The notes below the pieces were generated by a model. That model had not been told where the DNA came from. It worked only from the letters and a program-made list of their open reading frames with translations, and ran no database searches. A stretch of 64,000 bases of DNA from Isoetes taiwanensis (lineage: Eukaryota; Streptophyta; Lycopodiopsida; Isoetales; Isoetaceae), in the NCBI GenBank assembly GCA_021234155.1, contig JAJEKV010000005.1, positions 21,374,089 through 21,438,088 of the forward strand, read 5' to 3'. Shown here piece by piece: positions 1 to 10,610 of the stretch. How positions within the stretch are numbered: position 1 is the stretch's first letter; every line of letters begins with the position of its first letter. Both the position numbers and the translations under genes were made by a program.

Positions 1-1478
1 ACATTTCCATATGGATACCTTATGCCAAGTGGGCCATACCCATAGGTGCAATTAATGTGCACATTCTCCAATGTGCACATTCATTAATGTGCACACATTT
101 CCATGTGGGCACATTTTGCCACCTAGCCATTAATGGCAAGTGGGCCCATTCCCAATTATCCCACATGCCAAAAGGGGATAATTGGAAACCCTAACCAACC
201 CCCATGTTCATTTAGGAGGGGAAACCCTAACTTCCCAATTTCGTTTCTAGGGCTTTTAGAACTCGCTTTGGCTGCCTCAAGAGCCAAAACCGCCTCCCGA
301 CTGCCTCGAGAACTGTAACCTTAGTTTCCCTTGATTCGAGCGTTTCAGCAGGATGGTCGAGCTCAGGTCAGGAGGAGTCCCTCAAGGATCAGGTATTTAG
401 GCAATTTAATAGCTTAAACCCTCTTTTAGTCATAAAATCAATAGGTTTAGCCTATTAAATTACCCATAGCAACCTTCTAGATCTCTAGATACCAGACTCT
501 AACTAAAGAACATAACTCTATGATATAGATTAGATCTTGTTCTTTAGTTCTCTTATGATGTATGTGGATGATGTATTTCTATGAGCTCCTTGTATTGGGA
601 AGGGGGGTAGAGACCTAAAGCTCGGTAGTGGATGCTCCTAGATTAGCCTCTCTAGCACCATATAGATTCGGCCTGTGTGCAAGAACCACACCTGGTTGTG
701 GGTGAAGGGACCAGACTGGCTCAGAAAGAGGTTCGTGTCCTGACTCTTGAACGATCCCTTTGGTGTGTAAGGTCTACCGGGGATCATTGTGACTAGGTCC
801 AATGGCTCGCCACTGAGTGCGGGCGAGGCATGGGCTCGACACCCGTGAAGTGGGGTTCACTTTCCATTGGGTTCAAGTCGAATAAGGGCAGTGGCCCTCT
901 AGTCACCTTGAGTCAGCATGTAGATCTCTGGAGGGAGTGATCCCTACCTGCCCCATCGGACCTGGGGAGATGTAACCCAGGAATAGCCCTTTTGGCTATG
1001 CCTCCGGCGGGCTACAGTCAAGTCCCAACACTTTTCAACCTACTCTGCAAAGTGTGCACAGGAGGGGCGGATGGAGTGGACTACCCATTACCATGTTCTT
1101 ATGCCAGCCAAATCCATTGCCATGAATTCTGTCCGCAATGAACTCTGGAGACCCAAGCTTGTCAGTCCATCCCTGTGTCTGAGCCTTGGGTAGGATCTCC
1201 CATATGCATTGTGCTGATCATTGTCTATGCAGATGAGATGTACCACCCTAAGGGTGGATATGAGATGCTTTGTATACTGACATGTATGTTTACGCTTCCG
1301 CAGCTAGGTAGGCCTCCGAGGAGACGGGGGTAAAATGACCCCTTCACTCTTCCCAATTTGGAACCCGTCTCTTCAAAGTTATCATGTGGAGGGCCCCAGA
1401 CGCATGGGCATGGCGGTATGGGGAAGAACTCCTGTTTGTATACGGTGGGTGCACCGTATATGAGTAGGGGACGTCACA
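1..1478 (+). repeat. 5' LTR of element 1 (start outside window)
   Basis: Position 1 corresponds to 11,674 in the 3' LTR, and the two run in parallel to the shared end ACGTCACA at 1478. The left part has several TGTGCACA palindromes and two teloboxes (AAACCCTAA at 186-194 and 222-230). The right end is immediately followed by the PBS. The small differences from the 3' LTR cluster around 660-740. Confidence 0.93.
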
Positions 1479-1479
1479 G

Positions 1480-1491
1480 TGGTATCAGAGC
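1480..1491 (+). other. Primer binding site (tRNA-iMet type)
   Basis: TGGTATCAGAGC, the standard plant LTR-retrotransposon site complementary to the 3' end of initiator methionine tRNA, one base after the 5' LTR. Confidence 0.95.
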
Positions 1492-1683
1492 AATGTTCTT
1501 GGTGACCAAGAGCAAAGCACTGACCATGTTCCCAGTAGTACTAACTTGATAGGACCCTTAAACCTCGAAAAATGGGAATTTTTTTTTCTCATTTTTGTAG
1601 TTTTGCTAAGCTAGTAACAGTTAAAATGAATAAAAACATAAAAAGAGTAAGAATTGGTGAGCCAACCTTCAAAAAGTAGGGTG

Positions 1684-1950
1684 GTCTCACACGTCACCGC
1701 CACGACGTAAATGAGATTTTCATTTTCGCTGGGCCAAACGTGGAGACATTCAAATTTTGAACACATCAAAAATTTATGAACTACAGTAAGATAGCTTGAT
1801 AATTCTAAATTAGAGCTAAGAATCAGTAGAATTAGCAAGTTACATAATTAAAAAGTAGCAAATTTGATAGTGGACCCCACCATGTCTCACACGTCGCGCC
1901 AGGACAGAAAATGAGATTCTCAAAATCGGGCTGGGCGCAACGTGTGAGAC
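1684..1950 (+). repeat. Palindrome pair P1 (1684-1747) and P2 (1884-1950), upstream of the H3-like gene
   Basis: P2 is a 67-bp nested inverted repeat. Its outer arms are GTCTCACACGT and ACGTGTGAGAC, the next arms are GCGCC and GGCGC-like, and the centre TGAGATTCTCA is itself nearly palindromic. P1 is a diverged copy starting exactly 200 bp earlier. They lie between the PBS and the TATA box of the H3-like gene. The same sequence recurs as P3 and P4 upstream of the next ORF. The function is unknown; position and symmetry suggest protein-binding, insulator or hairpin elements. Confidence 0.9.
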
Positions 1951-2028
1951 CATGCTAGAATTAAGGTGATTTAGGTGTTCTAGGTAACCCAAAAAGGTAG
2001 TTTCAACCTTGACCTAAAAATCGACCCC

Positions 2029-2036
2029 TATAAATA
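2029..2036 (+). promoter_or_regulatory. TATA box of the element 1 H3-like gene
   Basis: TATAAATA about 100 bp before the ATG at 2133, in normal plant TATA-to-start-codon geometry. It suggests the histone-like gene has its own internal promoter in addition to the LTR promoter. No other copy of this gene's leader is seen in this element. Confidence 0.55.
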
Positions 2037-2132
2037 GTTCTAGACCCTCCCCATTTCCCAGACTTTTTAGAAAAATTTGTTCTTTTGCAAAGGCGATCTT
2101 TTGCGCCAGAGTTCGATCGGCGATCCGTCAAC

Positions 2133-3389
2133 ATGGCACGGACGAAAACAAACGCTAGGAAGCCTCGCCAAAAGCACATCCTCGAGCGCCCGGCGACCCC
2201 TACCCGATTCAAAGGGCACTTCGAGAACGCCTTCTCAATCAAGGGGAATCTTCGTCAAGCGAGGGGACAGACTCGGACCGGAGCAATCAGACGGAGGTCA
2301 TAGAAGAAGAGCGTCCGGACATCATGCAGCAAATCCTCGAGGAAATCGCCGAGGAGGAAAGAAGAGGCAGGGAGGAACGGGAGTGAGGGGATACAAACCG
2401 ACCGTCGAACAACAAAATAAGCTTGGGCCCGTCTGCAAGAGGAGGAGGAGAGGCAGGAGCAGCAGCCGCCAAAGCTTACCCCCGCTGAAGAAGCAGACCT
2501 TGCACGCTTCATCAGCAAATATGAAGACAAGGAGCGTCGCCGGGAGAAGAGAACAAAACAACGGGAGGACGACCCAACCACACCCAGCGGGCCGAAGAAG
2601 AAGAAGGCCAAGGGCTTTAAGGCGGGAGGAAGAAGGGTGATAGGGGTAGGCAACAAGGGGCGAGGCCCCGTCATCAACGAGCCGTCAGGAGACGAGACCC
2701 CGCCTTCTACCGACGACTCGGACGAGGACTATGTCCCCAATACAGAGGGGGCAAGTTCTTCGAAACCCCCAGTTGCAGAGAAGGAGGTACCGGAGCAGGT
2801 GGCACCAGATGAGCAGCAGCCTGGACAACCGCAGAAGCCCCCACCATTCCCGACGTGGGATAGAGTCAAAGCCCCGTGGCCGCAACGGGAAGCATATGTG
2901 ATAGACCCCCTAAAGGTCTATCAGAAGAGGATCAAGGAGCACAACGCTTATATGGCGAAGTGGGAGGCGTACAACGCCTATTATCAGGAGCACAGGGTAA
3001 GGACAATCGAAGGTGGACATCCGACAAGAAGTCAGACTTTGAAGCCACCGCCACCCAAGCCCAAGCCTCCCCAAGCACCAGGGAAGAAGCGGAGCAAGAA
3101 GAAGAAGTTGGAGGACAGAGCTCTCAAGGAGATCCGCCACTTCCAGAAGAGTTACGGACTCTTGATCCCCCGGGCGCCGTTCCAACGCTTGGTCCGTGAA
3201 GTCATGCAGGAATACAACACGGACATGCGAGTAACCGACGAGATGTTGCTGTGCCTACAGGAGGCAGCAGAGGCAAAGATAGTGCAGCACTTTGAAGATT
3301 CAACGGCCTGCACAGTGCACGCGAAGAGGGTTACCCTCATGAGGCAGGATATGCATCTTGCCAGACACATCAAGGGAGAACGCCCTTGA
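2133..3389 (+). pseudogene. H3-like protein of element 1 (tail + linker + histone fold), linker frame disrupted
   Basis: The start reads M-ARTKTNARKPRQ, close to the histone H3 tail, with A7-R8-K9 kept and P in place of S10. From 2421 to the stop at 3387-3389 the same frame is open. It encodes a basic/acidic linker, a W/Y/P-rich module (about 2850-3060) and an H3 fold at 3126-3386. The fold is 87 residues, the same length as canonical H3 residues 49-135. It keeps LQEAAEA, H113, R116 and D123 (canonical numbering), but has N at 79, Q at 122 and P at 63. Between about 2200 and 2420 the likely coding sense passes through another frame (Ser/Glu-rich, roughly 2222-2390) and there are stops at 2301-2303, 2391-2393 and 2418-2420. 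The copy is therefore either broken or carries an unrecognised intron. Flanking palindromes and order match element 2, whose copy is intact. Confidence 0.88.
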
Positions 3390-3536
3390 AACTTTTTTTT
3401 GTAAATAAGGAACATTTCTGTTAATATAAAGAATTTCTGTGTAAATAAAGTGTCAGATCTTGTTTAAATAGGTTAAGATATCGATTTCTAGCTTTTGTTT
3501 TAGTTGATTTGGAGCTTTAAGCAAAATTGAGACGAT

Positions 3537-3802
3537 GTCTCACACGTCGCGCCAGGACAGAAAATGAGATTCTCAAAATCGGTCTGGGCGCAACGTGTGA
3601 GACCATGCCCAAAAGTGCCCAAAACAGCTCCAAATCGACCAAATAAGGGGTCAATTCTGCCTAACTCGACGAGTTTAGTGGAATTACAGCCTTAGAACAC
3701 CCAAATTGATTAAGTCTAGGCCATTTAGGACCCATGTCTCACACGTCACGCCAGGACAGAAAATGAGATTCTCAAAATCGGTCTGGGCGCAACGTGTGAG
3801 AC
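3537..3802 (+). repeat. Palindrome pair P3 (3537-3603) and P4 (3736-3802), between H3-like gene and ORF2
   Basis: Two 67-bp copies of the nested palindrome already seen as P2, nearly identical to it, with starts 199 bp apart. They lie between the end of the H3-like gene and the TATA box at 3983. Each copy contains TGTCTC at its left edge (also the core of the auxin response element, probably by chance). Confidence 0.93.
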
Positions 3803-3982
3803 CTCGCACCATTTTCTTCACCAAATGATCTCCAGTTTGCTGCAATAGGCTCATTAGTTGTCTTAGCATGCTTTAAACCAAAAAATTAGCCTCCAAACAC
3901 TCAATTGCACATCCTAATAGGTCAGAATCGTCCAACTCCAGTGAATTCTAGGTCATCCAAAAATTAGGGTTTCCCACTTTTC

Positions 3983-3990
3983 TATAAATA
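3983..3990 (+). promoter_or_regulatory. TATA box upstream of ORF2, element 1
   Basis: TATAAATA about 70-110 bp upstream of the first ORF2-like coding sequence. It sits downstream of P3/P4 in the same arrangement that P1/P2 have to the TATA box at 2029. Confidence 0.5.
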
Positions 3991-4053
3991 GGTCCATCAT
4001 TTTTCATTTGGCACCCTGCAAGTTTGCTCTCCACTGCTTAGGCGATCTTCCAG

Positions 4054-5602
4054 CTCCCTGAGGCGCTTCTGCATTCGTTTGATACTCCCTTCACTGCTGA
4101 CTTCAGCCGATGGTACAAATGGGCAAGGTCATAACTTTGAGGCGCAGATGTCAACGACATCTTCCGAGTCTTCGAGAAGGAATTAGATGTGCATGCTACT
4201 TTGAATGCAACCCCAGCATATAGGCAAGTCCTAGCAGAGTTCCAAGCTAGGGTAGGACCCTCCCTTGTCCAGGTCCCCCCTTGCATAGGCTATTTTGTCC
4301 CCCGCCCATCCCTTCAAGCAGCCTTGGGGGATGTCCCCAACATCGCCAAGTACCTAACCAACAAAGCGCAAAGGCGCCGCACTACATGGTCCCGACAAAC
4401 AAGGATCAAGTACTTCTCCCACACCGCCCTTAGCCATCTTCTTGTCCCACCGTGCCGAAAACCCAATGGGGGCAACCTCTATCCCCCCGATGGAGGTGGA
4501 CCCCATAGCAGTGCAGGAAGAAGAGCAGATGCTTTTTGCAAGACAGCAAGAGAGCAGGAAGGTATGTAAGACGAAGAAGAAGAGGAGTCCGGCGAAGATA
4601 AGTACACGGAGCTCGACTCGTGGAGGAAGAACGCAACAAGCACAACAGAGATGGCGAACTTCGAAAGCAGAGCCGCGAACATCGGTTGTTGCCCCCACTG
4701 GCTAGGCATCACAAGCCTAGCCCCCATCATCATCAATGGAGAGGAGTATTTACTCCTCAACATCCGTCCAACCTTCCCGAGTGCAGGGAGAGGGAGCTCG
4801 GATTGATGAACTACTCCACCAGCTACTGGCTAGCCGGACTTGGACGACTTCATTGTCCGGGGAGCCTCGGACTTTCCGCCCATGAGGGAAGCCGGCACTT
4901 ATACAGAGAGTCGACTTCAGATATACAGCCTACAACAGATCGTGCAAATGATGGAGGAGCAAGAGTCGCCAACGGGAGGAGGAGTTCCTCGCCCTCCAAG
5001 AACAGATGGGGATCCATGGAAGACCACGAGCATTTTAATGCCGGGGCCTTCACACCACCTCCATCAAGAGGAGAAGGAATCGACCTGGGGCTAATCGACA
5101 CCATAATCGAAGACTACCGGAGCTCACCGAGATAGAGGTCGACGAAATACGCGGACGGGCGGATAGAGCGTGAGGCCAATCCAAATGGAGAAGCTTCAAT
5201 TTACAATGATCGGTCCCCTGAGGTACTACACGCCGCTACTACTAGATGGGAGAATAGCGGTAATCCACCGCGAAGTTCAGCCCCGTGAGGGAAGAAGGAG
5301 GTTCATGCCGATTGCACTCTCAGGCTCTAGGGCATGCTCGCGATAGTGCCAAATGTCGACTATGCCGTCCCGGTCAAGAGAGCAATGACACTTGACCTTC
5401 TTCGACTTCGCCATACCCCATCGACGCCAGCGAGATTGGCGCCACCGCAGCCCTCACATCCGACCGCCAGGTGGAAGAGCTGGTGAGAGTGCGGGGGGCG
5501 GCTCGTCGGCCAAAGCCATCGAACTTGGGTCATTCGGTAGGAACGGCCCAAGTTAAGAAGTTCCTTGAGGACAACCCGTCTTATCGGCGATTTCAAGATT
5601 AG
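4054..5602 (+). pseudogene. ORF2 of element 1 (unknown protein, degenerate)
   Basis: I do not recognise the family. It is identified by resemblance to the 426-codon ORF2 of element 2. Both begin with a F-x-R-W-Y motif (4099 on), followed by an [L/V]-H-A-T-L segment (about 4188-4200). Both end in a short V-K-[KN]-F motif just before the stop (5600-5602). The reading frame changes several times with internal stops, so this copy cannot make the full protein. It lies between the H3-like gene and gag, where Ty3/gypsy elements normally have no gene. Confidence 0.65.
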
Positions 5603-5780
5603 TTAGACTCTTGATCCCGGAGAATTTTGTACTAAAATATTATATAATATAAATATAATCCCTTTTTGCACTCTTAAATGTCTTGTTGATGCATTTTTGC
5701 CCCACAACTATGCCAACAAACGTAAACAATGCAAGAAAACAAGAAAAACTAACCATATAGCCATGAATTACTTGTGTATG

Positions 5781-7195
5781 CAGCTAGAGGCCTAGGCTCG
5801 GGGAGAACAACAACGCCGAGACATCATGGAAGAAACGTACCCCGCCTGCATCACCACCCGCAAGGAACCTATTTGAAGAAATGGAACCCATGACCCCGTG
5901 AGGAGGAGATATCCCAGATGAGGACGGACCTTGAGCAAATAAAGGCTCGCTAGCAAAGACAAGCGTGAGCGGGTCGGGGGCAACGCCAATTGCCACAAGC
6001 ATCAGCTCGAAAAAACAGAAGGGACAAGAAGAGGAGCAAGAGAAGGAGATCCCCGCCTCCATTCCTCCGACTCAAGCTCGACTCAAACTCCGACTGAGGA
6101 AGAGGGAAGAGCAGGCCCGGACCGGAACAGATGGAAGGCAAAGGGACACCAAGAGGGAAGGCGAGAGAACACCCCATGGGATCTACAAAGAGACACAAGA
6201 GTCTCGCACACCAAAAGAAGGTAGACTCCGACTTTGGGAAATGTTTGAAAGCCAAAACTCGAAAGCAATTCTCTACAGAACAAATGTGTCGAATGGAGGC
6301 CAAGGCTTGGCTTGATGAAATGAGTGAATATGGCAACGCTTATGGTGTGAAAGACAAGGATAAAGGGCCGAGTGGCAACAAACAACCAAAAAGAGCAAAG
6401 CCAAGATTTGGTGGAAGGGGTATGCAAAGGCCCATGGCTTGAGCAGGACGCTTGGTGTTCAAGAAGTTTGGTAAAAGCCTTCAAGCGCCACTACGTCCCG
6501 ATAGAGCATAAGTCCAAAGATGATGCGGCCAGTTCTATAGGTTGCGGCAGCTAGGAAACAAGTCATCCGAGGAAATATACGAGGGATTCATGAGGCTGAG
6601 GTCAGATGTGCCAAAGTTGGGAGAAAAGCATGCATCTAGAAAGTTATATTGAAGGGTCGAACGATGAGATTCGCGAAAGGTGAGGGCAATAAACCCCAAG
6701 ACAATATCGGTTTTGAGTGCAAGGCTATAAGCTTGCAAGGAACGGACCTCAGAATAGCGGGAGGCGAGTGCCCGGTATTTCCAGACAAAGGCAAAGCATC
6801 GAGGAGTTATAGCCCCAGAAAGCAAGAAGTCCGTGCCCGGCTAAGAGCCCCATATGGTGGCAATCGTGGGAAGCGAAACGAAGAAGCGAGGTGTCCTTCA
6901 AGGACAAGCAAGAGGGGTCAAACTACTCCAAAGCGATGATTTATCCTTTTACAGGCTATGCCCAAGGAGAAGAGGCAAGAGTGCATGGAGAAAACTAGCT
7001 TTGCTTCCGGATGCTTCGCCCGAGGCCATAGAACAGCCCGCTAACCCTATGTCATGAGTGCGGCCTGGCGGAATTGGGAGATTGGGACATCCCGCCTGAT
7101 GACGACGACGGCGAAGCAGCCCGTGACTACATTCGTGGTGAGTGTCATATCTTTGCCGCAATAGATACAGAGCAGCGGAGAGTCAATATAAGGTA
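5781..7195 (+). pseudogene. gag of element 1 (degenerate)
   Basis: Gag is the nucleocapsid precursor that packages element RNA. A charged N-terminal part (about 5965-6315) is followed by typical retrotransposon gag sequence. A segment around 6470-6600 (F-K-R-H-Y-V-P, then E-E-I-Y-E-G-F-M-R-L) matches the conserved plant gag core, and a further I-N-P-K-T segment follows near 6690. A damaged zinc-knuckle region with a C-x2-C pair lies near 7050. Stops and frame changes occur throughout. Confidence 0.75.
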
Positions 7196-7255
7196 ATCTC
7201 CACGGTAGGAAAGGCCAAGGCCAAGTCTTCATAGTCCCCGATAGATTCAGAAGTA

Positions 7256-7590
7256 GCCATAATTTTGCGTCCCCAAGAATGGTGCAAATGTTGAAGTTGA
7301 AACCACAAGTCGGGCCGAGACCCGTTGTTCTAGCAAGTGGGGCAGTAAAGGCGCATGTTGCGTAAGAGGATCAATTTCGACATCAATTTGCCGTAATAAA
7401 CATCCGCATGGGGGCAGAAGTAATGGGCATCGGCAAGTATGATTTGATCATAGGAATGGAGTACCTTGGACCGCAAAATATCATTGATTGTGGAAAGCGA
7501 AAGTAACCTTCCTAATGCCCGGACAAGATTATTGAGATCCGCGGGTAAGGAAGTTGTTCCCATCATGCAAAGGTATATCTTCTAAACTAC
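7256..7590 (+). pseudogene. Protease domain of element 1 (degenerate)
   Basis: The segment Y-D-L-I-I-G-M-E-Y-L at about 7438-7467 is the hallmark second half of the retropepsin domain of plant Ty3/gypsy polyproteins. The preceding sequence (about 7270-7435) fits the first half, although the catalytic D-[ST]-G triad is not clearly preserved. Stops interrupt the frame. Confidence 0.7.
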
Positions 7591-7799
7591 TGCTCAAGTC
7601 AATCAAGAGCGGCGGTAGCATACATCTTCTTCAAGCTTGAGGTCGAAGAGCCGGAGTCCCAAGAAAGCAAAGAAGACAAGATGCTCAAAGAAGCCGGTCA
7701 AGGATAGCTAACTTGATCACGGAATTCCATGATCTCTTTCCCGATGAGATCGAGCACCTCCCTCCCTACAGGAGTCGAGTGTGAGATAGCACTTTCGAA

Positions 7800-8560
7800 C
7801 AGGAACGAAGCCCCACAAGTAAGGCTCCATACGAGATGACGACGCCAGAATTGACGGAGCTAAAGAAGCAATTAGCAGGAGTTGCTCGACCTAGGCTTTA
7901 TTAGACCTAGCGTCTCGCCATTTGGGCGCCCATTCTTTTTGTCAAGAAGAAGGATGGCAGGTTTGAGGATGTGCATAGACTATAGGCGGTTGAACAAGCA
8001 CACCATAAAAAACAAGTATGCGCTTCCCGAAATTCCTGATGATTTGATGGATCGCCTTCAAGGAGCAAAGGTCTTCTCCAAAATCGACTTAAAGGTCGCT
8101 ATCATCAGATCCGGATCAAGGAAGAAGATATTCATAAGACCGCTTTAAGCGGTATGGACATTATGAGTTCACGGTAATGCCTTTCGGCTTATCGAGCGCT
8201 CAAAGAAGCGTTCATGAGGCTCATGAACGATATCTTCAGAGGAGTTCTTAGACACCTTTGTGATAGTGTTCTTTGATGACATTTTGGTGTATAGCAGATC
8301 CCTTGAAGAGCACGCATAAACACTTAAGGAGGGTGCTGGAAAAGTTGAAGAGGCACGGTTATGCATAAGTTGTCGGCGTCACGCCGCAACGGAAAATGTG
8401 GAATATCTTGGTCACGCGATATCGCGAAGGAATTTCGAATTTAACCCTTCCAAGATTGAAGCCGTCATTCGGCTGGCGGTGCGAAAAATGTGCATGAGGT
8501 CGAAGTTTTCTCGGCCTAGTGGTACTACAGGAAGTTCGTGAAGAACTTTTGCTAAGATAG
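7800..8560 (+). pseudogene. Reverse transcriptase domain of element 1 (degenerate)
   Basis: An open segment at 7882-8148 contains G-F-I-R-P-S-x-S-P-F-G, [10 protein letters not shown] and F-S-K-I-D-L, which are canonical Ty3/gypsy RT blocks. The catalytic block reads F-F-D-D-I-L-V-Y-S near 8262-8290 (usually [FY]-x-D-D). Several indels break the domain into frames. It would copy element RNA into cDNA if intact. Confidence 0.92.
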
Positions 8561-8589
8561 CGGCCCCGGCCAACGCAGACTTGACAGGG

Positions 8590-9066
8590 CTTTGAAAAAG
8601 TGAAAGATTGGGTAGATCATTGGCACAAGAAAGCCCAAAAGGGGTTTGAATTGTTGAAGGAAGCCTTAACAACCGCCCCCGTCTTAACCCTGCCAGATCC
8701 AGAGAAAGATAAGCTTGTAGCAACAGATGCGAGTAAGATAGCTACAGTGCAAAGTGCTCATGCAAGAAGAGCGTGTAGAAGCGTATGACTCCGTGAAGAT
8801 GAACGACCGAAACGCCGCTACCCCACGCATGATCAAGAGCCGCCAGCGTTGTCGGGGCATTAAGAATTTGAGGCATTACCTTTTGGGAAGAAAGTTCCAA
8901 TTGGATACGATCATCGAGCCTCCAAAGATGTATTTATCGCAACCACACCTCAACCTGAGGCAGAGAAGGTGGATGGAGTTCCTTGAAGAGTATGACTTTG
9001 ATATAGTCTACAAGCCAGGGAAGCTCAATGTGGTAGCGGATGCGCTTTCAAGGCATCCCCGACAAC
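8590..9066 (+). pseudogene. RNase H domain of element 1 (degenerate)
   Basis: The segment from about 8640 (F-E-L-L-K-E-A-L-T-T-A-P-V-L) is the RT/RNase H connection. A long open part at 8754-9104 has L-L-G-R-K-F, then F-D-I-V-Y-K-P-G-K-L-N-V-V-A-D-A-L-S-R-H, the standard end of Ty3/gypsy RNase H. The middle of the domain is frame-disrupted. Confidence 0.9.
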
Positions 9067-9289
9067 TAGAGTGCATTGCAATGCAATTTCGACGCTCCAA
9101 ATGACTTTGGGAAAGAAGATCGAAGAATCCTTGCCAACGATGTCGACTTCAAGGAAGTATGGGCAAGCTTATGCAGGAAGCAAGAACAGGATAAGGAGCG
9201 GGAAGCCTTCAAACATTTTAAGAAGGAAGGTAACCTACTATATCATAAGAACAAGTTGTGTGTGCCGCATCTTCGAGTAAGGAAGTTGA

Positions 9290-10345
9290 TCCTCCATGAC
9301 ACACAATAAATGATCCAATAGCTGGCCATGCGGGATTCATGAAAACATATTTCAAAGTACGCAGCAGCTATTATTGGCCGAGAATGAAGAAGCGGTAGCT
9401 TCGCTACATCAAGGAATGTCGGCTTTGTCGGCAAACAAAGGCGAAACGACAATTCCAGAGCTTTTGGAGCCCTTAGCGGTGCCAAACGCTAAGTGGGAGG
9501 TCATCGGCATGGATTTCATCACGGGGCTTCCAGGACGATAAGAGGGAAGGATGCTTTAATGGTAGTAGTCGACAAGTTGTCGAAGATGGCACATTTCGGT
9601 GCCTTGCGGGACTACGGATACAAATATGGATACAAACAAAGCTCTTCACCAAAGAGATCTTTTAGGCTTCATGGTATGCCAAGGGAGATCATCTCAAAGC
9701 GAGGGGATCCAAAGTTCATGGCCCCTTTTGGCAAGACCTCTTTGCGACCATTCAGGACGAAGCTATCCATGAAACACGGCGTATCATCCTCGACGGATGG
9801 CCAAACGGAGGCGGACCAACATTCATTGCGGAGGACATGCTACGAAACTATGTCTGAATAAGCAAGGTATGTGGGAAGAATTTATTCACTTGGTGGAGTT
9901 TGCATACAATAGCACCAAGCGGGAATCATCCCAAATGTCGCCGTTTATGATCAATTACGGGTATCAATGCCTAACTCCGCATTACTTGGCACATTCCGTG
10001 TCAAAAGTAGAAGTTTCAAGCAGCAGATGTTGGCCGATATGCAAAGCTTCGTGGAAGAAGTGCGAGGATATCTCCCAGCGGCAAAGAGTCGGCAAATAGA
10101 GCATCGCCGACAAGCATCGAACGATCGAGAGAGTTCAAAGTTGGCGACAATGTGTGGCTCAAGATCAAGGTGAAGCGGCAGTGGCTTCGGGATCGAAATT
10201 GCAAGAAGCTTGCTCCAAGGTGGGCTGGACCTTTCAAGATAATCAAGAGAGTAGGTAATCAATCCTACAGATTGGATCTACCAGCACACCTAAAGATTCA
10301 TAAGGTCTTCCACGTGAGTTTGTTGAAGAAGCACACTCCAAATCC
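9290..10345 (+). pseudogene. Integrase of element 1 (degenerate)
   Basis: A zinc-binding H-H-C-C module lies at about 9300-9450 (G-H-A-G-F-M-K-T, C-R-L-C-R-Q-T-K). The core follows, with G-M-D-F-I-T-G-L-P near 9508 (first catalytic D), the G-D-P-K-F-M-A-P-F segment near 9700 (second D) and D-G-Q-T-E near 9795 (E). A C-terminal GPY/F-type module with W-A-G-P-F-K-I-I-K-R and F-H-V-S-L-L-K-K runs at about 10,150-10,330 in an intact stretch. Frame changes occur in the core. Confidence 0.9.
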
Positions 10346-10379
10346 AGACGAAGTCTTGGACACTCCAACATTGTTGGAA

Positions 10380-10610
10380 ATGACGGAGGAGGAGCTGGAA
10401 ATAGTTCCAGAATTGATTCTTGATAAAGCTTTCAAGAAAACAAGGAGATCAGAGTTTCTCCAATATTTGGTCAAGTGGAAGCACTTGCCAGTGGAAGACG
10501 CCATGTGAGTACTTGAGAAAGACCTAGTAAAGAAGTATCCACAGTTCATGGAGCAATGGGACGGCAAGGTCATCTCCGAAGAAATCGGCTCAGGCATGTC
10601 GATTGTGTAG
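10380..10610 (+). pseudogene. Chromodomain at the integrase C-terminus, element 1
   Basis: The sequence reads E-L-I-L-D-K-A, then Y-L-V-K-W-K-x-L-P-V-E-D-A, then V-L-E-K-D-L and the stop at 10,608. This is the chromodomain pattern of plant chromoviruses, which is thought to direct integration to heterochromatin through methylated H3. One in-frame TGA stands where a tryptophan codon is expected (about 10,506). An H3-binding type domain in the same element as an H3-like gene is notable. Confidence 0.85.

Noticed and set aside
2255-2677. Minus-strand frame of 140 codons over the H3-like linker
   Set aside because: Shadow of the acidic and basic linker codons; Ser/Leu/Phe-rich without a family match.
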